DNA of 64,000 nt from contig JBKBQT010000007.1 in the NCBI GenBank assembly GCA_046292445.1, positions 80,386 to 144,385 of the forward strand. Reading direction: 5' to 3'. A program made the translations under genes and the position numbers. A model generated the notes under the pieces. The model made no database searches, was not told the origin of the DNA, and saw only the letters and a program-made list of their open reading frames with translations. Below are positions 33,161 to 43,069 of this stretch, piece by piece. The DNA is from CALIZF01 sp046292445. GTDB lineage: Bacteria > Pseudomonadota > Alphaproteobacteria > Rhodobacterales > Rhodobacteraceae. The first letter of the stretch is position 1. Each line of letters opens with the position of its first letter.

Positions 33161-36100
33161 TCACAATTCTTCCACGGCCAAAACCCCCGTCACGGCCTTG
33201 AGCGCGCCGCGCACTTGGGGGCCGACCGGATACACTTGCGGGAGGTCGATATCGAATTCCCTGCCCGTGGCCGGATCAGCGATGCAGATGCAGACCGGCG
33301 CGCGCACCCTCCCCCCGCCCTCGGCAATCCGTGCCAGCAATGCGGCGACCGCCGCCGCCGCCTCGGCCTGTGCGAGATGGACACGCAGCCCCGTCGCGGG
33401 CGCTGCCTCGGCCACGGCGTCAATGGGCTGGGCCGCGCGGGCGAGCAGTTTCAGCGTCTCGCCCTCCATCGTCGCCTCGACCGTCAGGATCACCCGCGCG
33501 CCGGGTTCGAGATGCGGGCGCGCCGCCTCGAGCGTGTCGGAAAACACCGTCACCTCGTAAAGCCCGGTCGGATCGGACAGCTCGACGAAGGCAAAGCGGT
33601 TGCCGCGCGCCGATTTCCGCTCGCGCCGCGTCGCCACGGCCCCGGCCACCTTGGCGACCAGCGGCCCGGCCTCGGCCCGGCGGGCAAGTTCGGCATGGCT
33701 CAGCACCCCCTGCCGCTTGAGCATCCCCTGATAGTCGTCGAGCGGATGGCCGGTGAGATAGAACCCGATCGCCGCATGTTCCGCCGCCAACCGCTCAACC
33801 GGCAGCCAGTCGTCGCGCCCCGCGATGCGCGGCGGCGGCAGGTCGGATCCCGCGCCGCCGAACAGCGATACCTGCGCCGAGGCCCGCGCCTCGTGCACCG
33901 CCGCCGACCAGGCGACGAGCGTGTCGAGCGCCTCGAACACCCGCGCCCGGTTCGGATCGAGCGCATCGAGCGCACCGGCGCGCACGAGCATCTCGAGCGG
34001 CCGCTTGCCCACCCGCTTGAGATCGACGCGGGCCGCGAAATCGGCAAGATCGGCAAAGGGCAGCGCCCCCCGCGCCTCGACGATGAGCCGCATCGCCTCC
34101 ACCCCGACGTTCTTGAGCGCGCCGAGCGCGTAGTGGATGCGCCCCTCGACCACGTCGAAGGTCGCAAGGCTGCGGTTGACGCAGGGCGGCACGACCGCGA
34201 TCCCCATCCGGTCGACCTCGCGCTTGTAGAGCGCGAGCTTGTCCGTCAGGTGGATGTCGCAGTTCATCACCGCCGCCATGAACTCCACCGGGTGGTTGGC
34301 CTTGAGCCATGCGGTCTGATAGCTCACCACCGCATAGGCCGCCGCATGCGACTTGTTGAAGCCGTAGTTGGCGAATTTCTCCAGCAGGTCAAAGACCTCG
34401 CCGGCCTTTTCCGCGCTCACCCCCTTGGCCAGCGCGCCCTCGATGAACTTGGGACGCTCCTTGGCCATCTCCTCGGGGATCTTCTTGCCCATGGCACGGC
34501 GCAGCTTGTCGGCGCCGCCGAGCGTGTAGCCCGCCATGACCTGCGCGATCTCCATCACCTGTTCCTGATAGACGATGATGCCCTGGGTCTCGGCCAGGAT
34601 GTGATCGATCGAGGGATGGATGGATTCGCGCGGACGCAGGCCGTTCTTGACCTCGCAATAGGTGGGGATGTTCTCCATCGGGCCGGGGCGGTAGAGCGCG
34701 ACGAGCGCCACGATATCCTCGATGCAGGTCGGGCGCATGCGGCGCAGCGCGTCCATCATGCCGGTGCTTTCGACCTGGAACACCGCCACCGTGCGCGCCG
34801 AAGCATAGAGCGCATAGGTCTTTTCGTCGTCGAGCGGGATCGCGCCGATATCGACCGCAATGTTGCGTTTGTGCAAGAGTTGCAGCGCGTTCTGGATGAC
34901 GGTCAGCGTCTTTAGCCCGAGAAAGTCGAATTTGACCAGCCCCGCCGCCTCGACCCATTTCATGTTGAACTGCGTCGCCGGCATGTCCGATCGCGGATCG
35001 CGGTAGAGCGGCACAAGCTCGTCCAGCGGCCGGTCGCCGATCACCACGCCGGCCGCGTGGGTCGAGGCGTTGCGCAACAGGCCCTCGATCTGCCGCGCAT
35101 AGTCGAGACAGCGGCCCACCACCTCTTCGGCCTGCGCCGCCTCGCGCAGTCGCGGCTCGTCGGCCAGCGCCTTGGCGAGGCTGACCGGCTTGACCCCCTC
35201 GACCGGGATCATCTTCGAGAGGCGGTCCACCTGCCCGTATGGCATCTGCAGCACGCGCCCGACGTCCCGCACCGCCGCCTTGGACAGGAGCGCGCCGAAG
35301 GTGATGATCTGCCCCACCCGGTCGCGCCCGTAACGACCCTGGACATAGGCGATCACCTCTTCCCGCCGGTCCATGCAGAAATCGATGTCGAAATCGGGCA
35401 TCGAGATGCGTTCGGGGTTCAGGAACCGCTCGAACAGCAGCTTGTAGCGCAGGGGATCGAGGTCGGTGATGGTCAGCGCATAGGCGACGAGCGACCCCGC
35501 CCCCGATCCCCGACCCGGGCCGACCGGGATCCCCTGCGCCTTGGCCCATTGGATGAAATCCGCGACGATCAGGAAATACCCCGGAAATCCCATCGCCTCG
35601 ATCACCCCCAGTTCGAAGGCGAGCCGCTGTTCATACTCGGCCACCGGCGCGGCGTGGGGGATGACGGCGAGGCGCGCGCGCAGCCCCTCCTGCGCCTGGC
35701 GGCGCAGTTCGGCGACCTCGTTCTCGGCGAACCGCGGCAGGATCGGGTCGCGCTTCTGCGCCGCATAGGCGCAGCGGCGGGCGATCTCGACCGTGTTCTC
35801 GATCGCCTCCGGCAGGTCGGCGAACAGCGCCGCCATTTCGTCCGCCGACTTGAAGGCGTGATGCGGGGTCAGCCGGCGGCGCGGCGCGGCCTGATCGACA
35901 TAGGCGCCCTCCGCGATGCACAGGAGCGCATCATGCGCCTCGGCCATCGACGCATCGGGGAACATCACGTCGTTGGTGGCGACGAGCGGAAGGTCATGGT
36001 CGTAGGCCAACGCGATCAGCCCGGGTTCGGTCGCCGCCTCGAGCGCCGAGAGGCCGTCGGTGCCGGGATGGCGCTGCAACTCGACATAGAGGCGCCCGGG

Positions 36101-36589
36101 ATAGATCGCGGCGAGGCGGCCGAGCAGCGCCTCGGCCCGCGGCGCCTGCCCGGCGGCAAGCGCACGGCCGATCGGGCCGTCCGCGCCGCCCGTCAGGCAG
36201 ATGAGCCCTTCGGCATGGGCCGCGAGATCGTCGAGGGTCACCTGCCCCTGTTCGGCCCCGAGATAGAGGCAGGAGTTGAGCTTGAGCAGGTTCAGATAGC
36301 CCGCCTCGGTCTTCGCCAGCAGCACCACGGGCGCGGGCGGGCGCGGCCGGTCGCCCGGATGCGCCGCGCCCTCGGCCAGCGCGATCTGGCAGCCGACGAT
36401 GGGCTGGATGCCCTCGGCCTGCGCGGTCACGGAAAACTCCAGCGCGGCAAAGAGGTTGTTGGTGTCGGTGATCGCCACGGCCGGCATGCCCGCCGCCTTG
36501 GCGCGCTTGATGAGCGCCTTGAGCGGCATCGCCCCTTCGAGCAGGGAATATTCCGTGTGGCAGCGCAGGTGGATGAATCGCGGTGTCAT
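33161..36589 (-). CDS. dnaE: DNA polymerase III alpha subunit
   Basis: The 1142-residue replicative polymerase. The PHP domain starts FIHLRCHTEYSLLEGAM and includes AITDTNNLFAALEF; the palm aspartates are in MPDFDIDFCMDRREEVI near residue 400; SHAAAYAVVSYQTAWLKANHP and a C-terminal OB-fold region (ANRFAFVELSDPTGLYEVTVFSD) follow. It copies both strands at the fork with the clamp loader. It is a normal full-length DnaE1, distinct from the SOS polymerase at 58760. It is divergent from xdhA with 209 bases between the starts. The ATG follows directly on the conserved N terminus, MTPRFIHLRCHTEYS. Confidence 0.97.
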   Translation of the reverse strand: MTPRFIHLRCHTEYSLLEGAMPLKALIKRAKAAGMPAVAITDTNNLFAALEFSVTAQAEGIQPIVGCQIALAEGAAHPGDRPRPPAPVVLLAKTEAGYLNLLKLNSCLYLGAEQGQVTLDDLAAHAEGLICLTGGADGPIGRALAAGQAPRAEALLGRLAAIYPGRLYVELQRHPGTDGLSALEAATEPGLIALAYDHDLPLVATNDVMFPDASMAEAHDALLCIAEGAYVDQAAPRRRLTPHHAFKSADEMAALFADLPEAIENTVEIARRCAYAAQKRDPILPRFAENEVAELRRQAQEGLRARLAVIPHAAPVAEYEQRLAFELGVIEAMGFPGYFLIVADFIQWAKAQGIPVGPGRGSGAGSLVAYALTITDLDPLRYKLLFERFLNPERISMPDFDIDFCMDRREEVIAYVQGRYGRDRVGQIITFGALLSKAAVRDVGRVLQMPYGQVDRLSKMIPVEGVKPVSLAKALADEPRLREAAQAEEVVGRCLDYARQIEGLLRNASTHAAGVVIGDRPLDELVPLYRDPRSDMPATQFNMKWVEAAGLVKFDFLGLKTLTVIQNALQLLHKRNIAVDIGAIPLDDEKTYALYASARTVAVFQVESTGMMDALRRMRPTCIEDIVALVALYRPGPMENIPTYCEVKNGLRPRESIHPSIDHILAETQGIIVYQEQVMEIAQVMAGYTLGGADKLRRAMGKKIPEEMAKERPKFIEGALAKGVSAEKAGEVFDLLEKFANYGFNKSHAAAYAVVSYQTAWLKANHPVEFMAAVMNCDIHLTDKLALYKREVDRMGIAVVPPCVNRSLATFDVVEGRIHYALGALKNVGVEAMRLIVEARGALPFADLADFAARVDLKRVGKRPLEMLVRAGALDALDPNRARVFEALDTLVAWSAAVHEARASAQVSLFGGAGSDLPPPRIAGRDDWLPVERLAAEHAAIGFYLTGHPLDDYQGMLKRQGVLSHAELARRAEAGPLVAKVAGAVATRRERKSARGNRFAFVELSDPTGLYEVTVFSDTLEAARPHLEPGARVILTVEATMEGETLKLLARAAQPIDAVAEAAPATGLRVHLAQAEAAAAVAALLARIAEGGGRVRAPVCICIADPATGREFDIDLPQVYPVGPQVRGALKAVTGVLAVEEL

Positions 36590-36798
36590 CCCGCGACCCT
36601 AGCAATGCGCCGCCGCCGGGCACAGCCCCCGGCGTGCATTGCCCGTTTTCGCGGCAATCGCTGTGCGCCGGTGCCACGGACGCTTGCCAAGCGCCGCCCG
36701 CCTGCCATTCTTGCAGCGGTGAGCGCGCCCCGCCTTATGCCGCATCGGGCGGGGCCAGCCCGATCGGGCGTGCAGCGCGAACAGCGGCGGGCAAGGGA

Positions 36799-38163
36799 AT
36801 GACCGACATCGAATTCACGCTCAACGGCACCCCTCGGCGGGTGACGGGGCAGGCGCCGACGCGCACGCTGCTGGACTGGCTGCGGACGGATGCGGGGCTG
36901 ACCGGCACCAAGGAAGGGTGCAACGAGGGCGATTGCGGCGCCTGTTCGGTGCTGGTGACGGATGCGCGGGGGGCACGGGCGCTCAACGCCTGCATCCTGT
37001 TCCTGCCGCAGGTGCATGGCTGTGCGGTGCGCACCATCGAGGGGATCGCGGGGCCGGACGGCACGCTGCACCCGGTGCAACAGGCGATGATCGACCACCA
37101 TGGGAGCCAGTGCGGGTTCTGCACGCCCGGTTTCGTGGTGACGATGGCCGCGGCACATCTGGCCGGCGAGACCGATCACGACACGGCGCTGGCCGGCAAC
37201 CTGTGCCGCTGCACCGGCTATGCGCCCATCGTGCGGGCGGCCGAGGCGGCCGCCGCCGCGCCGCCCCCCGCCTGGATGACCGAGGTTGCGCCCGCGGCGG
37301 GCGATCCGGGCGTGTTCATGCCCGAAACGGCGGATGCGCTCGCGTCCTGGTATGCGGGCAACCCGGGCGCCACGCTGATCGCCGGGGCGACCGATGTGGG
37401 GCTGTGGGTGACCAAGGGGATGCGCGAGCTTTCCCCCGTCGCCTTCATCGGCCGCTGCGCGGATCTGCGCGGGATCGAGATCGGGGCAGATCATGTGCGG
37501 ATCGGCGCCGCGGTCACGCTGGCCGAACTTGGGCCCGCCATAGCCTCGCTGCACCGCGATTTCGCCGAACTCATCCGCCGCTACGGCGGCGCGCAGGTGC
37601 GCAATGCCGCGACCCTCGGCGGGAACATCGCCAACGGCTCGCCCATCGGGGACTGTCCGCCGCCGCTGATCGCGCTGGACGCCACGCTGCACCTGCGCCG
37701 CGCGGACCAGCGGCGGGCGATCCCGCTGGAGGATTTCTTTGTCGCCTACGGCAAGCAGGATCGCAGCCCCGGCGAGTTCGTCGAGGCCGTCAGCTTTCCC
37801 CGCCAGCCCGACCGGCTGCGGGTGTTCAAGCTGTCCAAGCGGTTCGACGACGATATCTCGGCGGTCTGCGGGGCGTTCAACCTTACGCTCGCGGAGGGCC
37901 GCGTCGCCGCCGCCCGCATCGCCTTCGGCGGCATGGCCGGCACCCCGAAACGCGCGCGCACGGTCGAGGCGGCGATCATCGGGCGGCCCTGGGATGCCGA
38001 GACGGTGGCGGCCGCGCGCGATGCCTTCGCGGTCGATTTCCAGCCGATCGACGACATGCGCGCCTCGGCCGCCTACCGGATCGAGGCGGCGCGCGGCATG
38101 CTCTTGCGCTGCCTGATGGCTGACCGCGGCGCGGCGACCTCGGTGCTGGAGGTGACGGCATGA
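36799..38163 (+). CDS. xdhA: xanthine dehydrogenase small subunit (2Fe-2S and FAD)
   Basis: A 454-residue subunit. Two 2Fe-2S clusters are assigned: the plant-type cluster with Cys41, Cys46, Cys49 and Cys65 (CNEGDCGACSV, NAC) and the helical cluster with Cys105, Cys108, Cys136 and Cys138 (QCGFCTPGF, NLCRCTGYAP). The FAD domain follows, with LIAGATDVGLWVTKG, VRIGAAVTLAEL and ATLGGNIANGSPIGDCPP. Electrons pass from molybdenum in XdhB to NAD via these clusters and FAD. The ATG at 36799 has AAGGG directly upstream; the longer frame overlaps the dnaE promoter region and is rejected. The stop overlaps xdhB (ATGA). Confidence 0.95.
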   Translation: MTDIEFTLNGTPRRVTGQAPTRTLLDWLRTDAGLTGTKEGCNEGDCGACSVLVTDARGARALNACILFLPQVHGCAVRTIEGIAGPDGTLHPVQQAMIDHHGSQCGFCTPGFVVTMAAAHLAGETDHDTALAGNLCRCTGYAPIVRAAEAAAAAPPPAWMTEVAPAAGDPGVFMPETADALASWYAGNPGATLIAGATDVGLWVTKGMRELSPVAFIGRCADLRGIEIGADHVRIGAAVTLAELGPAIASLHRDFAELIRRYGGAQVRNAATLGGNIANGSPIGDCPPPLIALDATLHLRRADQRRAIPLEDFFVAYGKQDRSPGEFVEAVSFPRQPDRLRVFKLSKRFDDDISAVCGAFNLTLAEGRVAAARIAFGGMAGTPKRARTVEAAIIGRPWDAETVAAARDAFAVDFQPIDDMRASAAYRIEAARGMLLRCLMADRGAATSVLEVTA

Positions 38164-40433
38164 CGCTCGGGTCAGCCCTGCCGCATGACAGCGCGCATCT
38201 GCACGTCACCGGGCAGGCGCGCTATGTCGATGACATCGGCCTGCCGGCGCATGCGCTGCACCTCGCCTTCGGTCTTTCGACCGTGGCGCATGGCGTCATC
38301 ACGGGGATGGACCTGTCAGCCGTTCGCGCCGCCCCCGGGGTGGCGTCCGTGGTCACGGCGGGCGATCTGAGGCGCCCCGCCGACACCTCACCGGGCTGGC
38401 ACGACGAGCCGCTGCTGGCCGACGGCACGGTGCATTTCGTCGGCCAGCCGGTGTTCCTCGTGATCGCTGACAGCCATCGGGCGGCGCTGCGGGCGGCGCG
38501 CAAGGGCGTGATCACATACGAGGAGCGGCCCGCAATCCTGACGGTTGACGACGCGCTGGCCGCGGGCAGCCATTTCGAGGGCGGGCCGGTCGTCTGGACG
38601 CGCGGCGATGCTGCCGCAGGGCTGGCCGCCGCCCCCCGGATCGTCGAGGGCGTGATCGAGATCGGCGGGCAGGAGCATTTCTATCTCGAGGGCCAGGCCG
38701 CAGCCGCCATCCCCGGCGAGGGCGGCGACATGCACATCCTGTCCTCGACCCAGCATCCCTCCGAGATTCAGGAGAAGGTTGCCGAGGCGCTGGGGCTGCC
38801 CATGCACAGCGTCCGGGTCGAATGCCGACGGATGGGCGGGGGCTTCGGCGGCAAGGAAAGCCAGGGCAACGCGCTCGCCATCGCCTGCGCCGTCGCCGCC
38901 GAGATGACCGGCCGGCCCTGCCGCATGCGGTATGACCGGGACGACGATTTCGTCATCACCGGCAAGCGGCACGATTTCCGCATCACCTATCGCGCCGGCG
39001 TGGATGCGGCGGGCCGCATCCTTGCCCTCGATATCCGGCACCATGTTCGCTGCGGCTGGTCGCGCGATCTGTCCACGCCGGTCGCGGACCGTGCGATGCT
39101 GCATACCGACAATGCCTATTTCCTGCCCGCGGTGCGGATCGAAAGCCACCGACTGCGCACCAACACGCAAAGCGCGACCGCCTTTCGCGGCTTCGGCGGG
39201 CCGCAGGGTGTGCTCGGCATCGAGCGGGTGATCGACCACATCGCCCATGCGATCGGCGCCGATCCGCTCGCGGTGCGGCGGGCCAACCTCTATGCCGAGG
39301 GTCAGCAGACGCATTACGGCCAGCCGGTGACGCATTTCGCCCTGCCCCGGTTGATCGACCGGCTCGCCGAAACGGCCGGCTATGCCGCGCGGCGGCAGGC
39401 GACGGCGGCGTGGAACGCGGCCAATCCGATCCTCAAGCGCGGTCTGGCGCTGACGCCGGTGAAGTTCGGGATCTCCTTCACCCTGACCCATATGAACCAG
39501 GCCGGGGCCCTGGTGCATGTCTATCACGACGGCTCGATCCATCTGAACCACGGCGGGACCGAGATGGGACAGGGCCTGTTCCAGAAGGTGGCGCAGGTGG
39601 CGGCGAGCACGTTCGGTGTCGGCCTCGGCGCGGTCAAGATCACGGCGACCGACACCGCCAAGGTGCCCAACACCGCGCCGACCGCTGCATCCTCCGGATC
39701 CGATCTCAACGGAATGGCCGTGCTGGACGCCTGCGAGACGATCCGGGCACGGATGGCCGAACATCTGGCCGCGCTGCACCAGGCCGATCCGGCGGATGTG
39801 CGGTTCGAGGCGGGGCGGGTGACAGTCGGGGGTGCGGACATGACCTTTGCCGCCGCCGCAAGGCGCTGCTGGCAGGACCGGGTGGGGCTGTCGGCGGCAG
39901 GGCATTACAAGACGCCGGACATCAGCTGGGACCGGGCACGCGGGAAGGGGCGGCCCTTCTTCTACTTCGCCCATGGCGCGGCGGTGACCGAAGTGGTGAT
40001 CGACACGCTGACCGGCGAATACCGCATCCTGCGCACCGACATCCTGCACGACTGCGGCGCCTCGCTGAACCCCGCGATCGACATCGGCCAGATCGAGGGC
40101 GGCTATGTCCAGGGCGCGGGCTGGCTGACGACCGAGGAACTGGTGTGGGACGGCAAGGGCCGGCTGCGCACCCATGCGCCGGCGACCTACAAGATCCCCG
40201 CCTGCGGCGACCGCCCGCGGGTGTTCAACGTCGCGCTCTGGGACGAACCGAACCCGGCGCTGACCATCGGGCGGTCCAAGGCGGTGGGCGAGCCGCCGCT
40301 GATGCTCGCGACATCGGTGTTCCTCGCGCTGTCGGATGCGGTGGCGGCCTGCGGCGCGGGCTACCCGGCGCTGGATGCGCCGGCGACGCCGGAACGGGTG
40401 CTGATGGCGGTGCGGCGGGTGCAGGCGGGATGA
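38160..40433 (+). CDS. xdhB: xanthine dehydrogenase large (molybdenum) subunit
   Basis: A 757-residue molybdopterin subunit. It carries GGQEHFYLEGQ, GGGFGGKES, the TAFRGFGGPQG loop with the arginine that orients purines in bovine enzyme (Arg880 equivalent), and VGEPPLML near the C terminus with the catalytic glutamate (Glu1261 equivalent). These residues favour a true xanthine/hypoxanthine dehydrogenase over aldehyde or CO dehydrogenases. It hydroxylates hypoxanthine and xanthine to urate. The start overlaps xdhA and the stop overlaps xdhC, both as ATGA, so the three proteins are translated as a unit. No purine permease, uricase or guanine deaminase is next to it in this window. Confidence 0.95.
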   Translation: MTLGSALPHDSAHLHVTGQARYVDDIGLPAHALHLAFGLSTVAHGVITGMDLSAVRAAPGVASVVTAGDLRRPADTSPGWHDEPLLADGTVHFVGQPVFLVIADSHRAALRAARKGVITYEERPAILTVDDALAAGSHFEGGPVVWTRGDAAAGLAAAPRIVEGVIEIGGQEHFYLEGQAAAAIPGEGGDMHILSSTQHPSEIQEKVAEALGLPMHSVRVECRRMGGGFGGKESQGNALAIACAVAAEMTGRPCRMRYDRDDDFVITGKRHDFRITYRAGVDAAGRILALDIRHHVRCGWSRDLSTPVADRAMLHTDNAYFLPAVRIESHRLRTNTQSATAFRGFGGPQGVLGIERVIDHIAHAIGADPLAVRRANLYAEGQQTHYGQPVTHFALPRLIDRLAETAGYAARRQATAAWNAANPILKRGLALTPVKFGISFTLTHMNQAGALVHVYHDGSIHLNHGGTEMGQGLFQKVAQVAASTFGVGLGAVKITATDTAKVPNTAPTAASSGSDLNGMAVLDACETIRARMAEHLAALHQADPADVRFEAGRVTVGGADMTFAAAARRCWQDRVGLSAAGHYKTPDISWDRARGKGRPFFYFAHGAAVTEVVIDTLTGEYRILRTDILHDCGASLNPAIDIGQIEGGYVQGAGWLTTEELVWDGKGRLRTHAPATYKIPACGDRPRVFNVALWDEPNPALTIGRSKAVGEPPLMLATSVFLALSDAVAACGAGYPALDAPATPERVLMAVRRVQAG

Positions 40434-41377
40434 TCGACCTTGCGGCCCTGCAGGCGGCGGTGGCAGCACATGGGGCGGTGGCACGCGTGGTCGTCGCTGC
40501 CGTCGCGGGATCCGCCCCGCGCGAGGCCGGGGCGGCGATGCTGGTCTGGGCCGGCGGGCAGGACGGCACCATCGGCGGCGGCGCGCTGGAATGGGAGGCG
40601 GCACAGGCGGCGCGGCGGATGATCGCCGGGGGCATGGGGGCCGCAGTCGAGCGCGTGCCGCTCGGCCCGGCGCGGGGGCAATGCTGCGGCGGGGCGGTTA
40701 CGCTGGTGACCGAGGTGTGGGATGCGGCGCGGCTCGGGGCGCTGCGGCCCGAGGCGGGGATGCTGGCGCGGCCCGTGGGCGGCGGCGCGATGCCGCTGGG
40801 TATCGCGCGGGCCCTCGCACGGGCAAGGGGCCAGGGGGTGCGGGCGCCGGTGTTCACGGGCGGCTGGATCGCCGAGCCGGTGGCGACGGCCGCGCGGACG
40901 GTCTGGGTCTGGGGCGCGGGGCATGTCGGGCGGGCCGTCGTCGGCGTGATCGCGCCCTTGCCGGGGCTGGCGGTGACCTGGGTCGATGTCGCGGCGGACC
41001 GGTTTCCGCCGGCGGTGCCTGCGGGGGTGACGGTGCGGATCGACACCGACGCGGCCCTCGCGGCCGAGGCGCCGCCGGGGGCCGAGCATCTGGTGATGAC
41101 GTTTTCCCATGCGCTCGACCTCGAGCTCTGCCACCGCCTGCTCGGCCATGGCTTTGCGCGCTGCGGGCTGATCGGGTCGGCGACGAAATGGGCGCGGTTC
41201 CGGTCGCGGCTGCGGGCGCTGGGGCATGGCGAGGCGGCCATCGCGCGGATCGACTGCCCGATCGGCGAGCCCGGCCTTGGCAAGCATCCGCAGGCGATCG
41301 CCGTCGGGGTGGCCGCGGCGCTGCTGCGGGCCGGGCAGGTGCGGCAGGGCTCGGTGCGCGCGGCGTCCGAGGGTTAG
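40430..41377 (+). CDS. xdhC: xanthine dehydrogenase accessory protein XdhC
   Basis: A 315-residue molybdenum-cofactor chaperone. In Rhodobacter capsulatus XdhC binds Moco, aids its sulfuration and inserts it into XdhB. The N-terminal XdhC domain has VAGSAPREAGAAMLV and GTIGGGALEWEAA with a conserved cysteine pair in ARGQCCGG; the C-terminal Rossmann-like domain has VWVWGAGHVGRAV and the GLIGSATKWARFRSRL block, followed by CPIGEPGLGKHPQAIAVGVAAALL. The ATGA overlap with xdhB and its own stop overlapping the convergent TPR gene by 4 bases show how tightly the locus is packed. Confidence 0.95.
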   Translation: MIDLAALQAAVAAHGAVARVVVAAVAGSAPREAGAAMLVWAGGQDGTIGGGALEWEAAQAARRMIAGGMGAAVERVPLGPARGQCCGGAVTLVTEVWDAARLGALRPEAGMLARPVGGGAMPLGIARALARARGQGVRAPVFTGGWIAEPVATAARTVWVWGAGHVGRAVVGVIAPLPGLAVTWVDVAADRFPPAVPAGVTVRIDTDAALAAEAPPGAEHLVMTFSHALDLELCHRLLGHGFARCGLIGSATKWARFRSRLRALGHGEAAIARIDCPIGEPGLGKHPQAIAVGVAAALLRAGQVRQGSVRAASEG

Positions 41378-43017
41378 GGCCCCCGCGCGCAGAAACAGGA
41401 CACCGCCACATCGCCATCGGCCCGCGCCGCGGCGCGGGCGAGGCGGGCGCGGATGTGTCGCGCCTCGACTGTCTCGCCGCGCCGTTCTAGACAGCTGAGC
41501 AGGCCGCGCAGGGACCAGACGTTGTCGGGATGAACCTGCGCGCAGGGCATTCCGGCCGGCGCATCCCCGAGCCCGAGGTCGGCGCGATAGACCGCCTCGG
41601 CCTCGGCCGCCTCGCCCTGTTCGAGCAGCAGCGCGCCGAGCGCATGGCGCGCGGGCTGCATCCAGCCCCAGGGCTCGTCATAGGGCAGCGCATCGTCGCG
41701 GCGCACCGCCTCGCGCAGGGCATCGAAGGCGGCCGGATACCGCCCCTCGCGATAGGCGATCTCGCCCGCGATCATCGCCTCGGCAATGCCCAGAAGATCG
41801 GTGCAGCGGCAGTTGTGCAGAAGGCGGCTCTCGGGCACGCGGGCACGGGCGGCGTGGAAATCGGCCTCGGCCCGGCGCGCCGCCTCCACCTGCCCGAGCG
41901 CGGCATGGGCCACGGCCCGCGCATAGAGCACCATGGCCGTGCCCATGCGGTAGAGGTCGGGGTCGGACGGCAGCGGGGCTGCAATCGCCTCGGCCCATTT
42001 GCCGAACCGGACGTGGACATGGGGCAGAAGGGCGAAATAGCTCTCGAAGTAATCCGCCATGGGCGGGCTTTCGATCCGCAGCAGCGCCTCGGGCACCGAG
42101 GCGACAAGGCCGGTCGCGGCATCGCGCGCCGGGGCATATTGGCCGAGGAACATCGCGGCATAGCAGGCGAAATGATAGTTGTGGATGCGGTATCCGGCGT
42201 AGAAGTTGATCCGCCCCTCGGCCTCGGCCTGCGCCTCGTCGGCGGCGATGGCCTCGAGGTTCCAGGCGAGGGCGTCGTGATAGGCGCCGATCTGGATGTC
42301 GATATGGGTCGGCATGTGGACGAGATGCCCGAGGCCGGGGGCGATGCGGCGCAGCCGGTCGGCCTGGCGCAGCGCGGCCTCGGGCGTCGTGGACATCTCC
42401 ATCAGGTGGACGTGCAGGTGCAAGAGGCCGGGGTGATCCCAAGCGCGCGGGTCGTCGCGAAAGGCGCCCTCGAGCGCCGCGCGCGCCTTGAGCGTATGCG
42501 GCCCCGCCGGCGCGCCCGTCGTGCCATCCCACATCGCCCAGGGGGTGAGTGTCATCAGGCTTTCGACATAGACGGATCGCAGGTCGAGGTCATGGGGATG
42601 GGCGAGATGCGCGGCCTCCATCGCTGCGGCGAAATCGGCGTCCCAGGCCGCCATGTCGGGGCCGGGGGTCCGCTGTGGATAGCGGCGGGCGAGCGCGCGG
42701 ATGAGGGCGCGGTCGGCGGGGCTTGCGGGCGGCCGCGCCAGCGCGGCCTGCGCGGCGTCATGGGCGGCGGCGAGCGCGGCGGCCCGGCCGGCGTCGTCGT
42801 AAAGCCCCCAGGGCAGGTTGTAATTCGGCCCGCCTGCATAGGCGATGCCCCAATGCGCCATCCCGCAGGCCGGGTCGGCCTCGGCCGCGCGGGCAAAGCA
42901 GGCGATGGCGGCCGCGTGGTTGAACCCGAAGGTGTAGGCGAGGCCGTCGTCGAAGGCGGCCTGCGCGGCGGGGACGGCGGAGACCGGGCGGCTCCAGCGG
43001 CCGAGGGCGGGGTTCAT
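41374..43017 (-). CDS. TPR-repeat protein of unknown function
   Basis: A 547-residue soluble protein made largely of helical repeats of the tetratricopeptide type, for example FGFNHAAAIACFARAAEADP with CGMAHWGIAYAGG near the start, and REGRYPAAFDALREAVRRDD near the end. A His-rich central stretch (LLHLHVHLMEMS, LVHMPTHIDIQIGAYHDAL, YRIHNYHFACYAA) is conserved-looking and unusual for a plain TPR scaffold; it could be a metal site. No signal peptide or membrane segment. It converges on xdhC with a 4-base overlap and is divergent from smpB. The function is not known; a scaffold or sensor role is the only safe inference. Confidence 0.8.
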   Translation of the reverse strand: MNPALGRWSRPVSAVPAAQAAFDDGLAYTFGFNHAAAIACFARAAEADPACGMAHWGIAYAGGPNYNLPWGLYDDAGRAAALAAAHDAAQAALARPPASPADRALIRALARRYPQRTPGPDMAAWDADFAAAMEAAHLAHPHDLDLRSVYVESLMTLTPWAMWDGTTGAPAGPHTLKARAALEGAFRDDPRAWDHPGLLHLHVHLMEMSTTPEAALRQADRLRRIAPGLGHLVHMPTHIDIQIGAYHDALAWNLEAIAADEAQAEAEGRINFYAGYRIHNYHFACYAAMFLGQYAPARDAATGLVASVPEALLRIESPPMADYFESYFALLPHVHVRFGKWAEAIAAPLPSDPDLYRMGTAMVLYARAVAHAALGQVEAARRAEADFHAARARVPESRLLHNCRCTDLLGIAEAMIAGEIAYREGRYPAAFDALREAVRRDDALPYDEPWGWMQPARHALGALLLEQGEAAEAEAVYRADLGLGDAPAGMPCAQVHPDNVWSLRGLLSCLERRGETVEARHIRARLARAAARADGDVAVSCFCARGP

Positions 43018-43069
43018 CGGGGCCTCCGTTCTGGACAGGCGGCGGCGCAGCGCCTAAGTGCACGCGATC

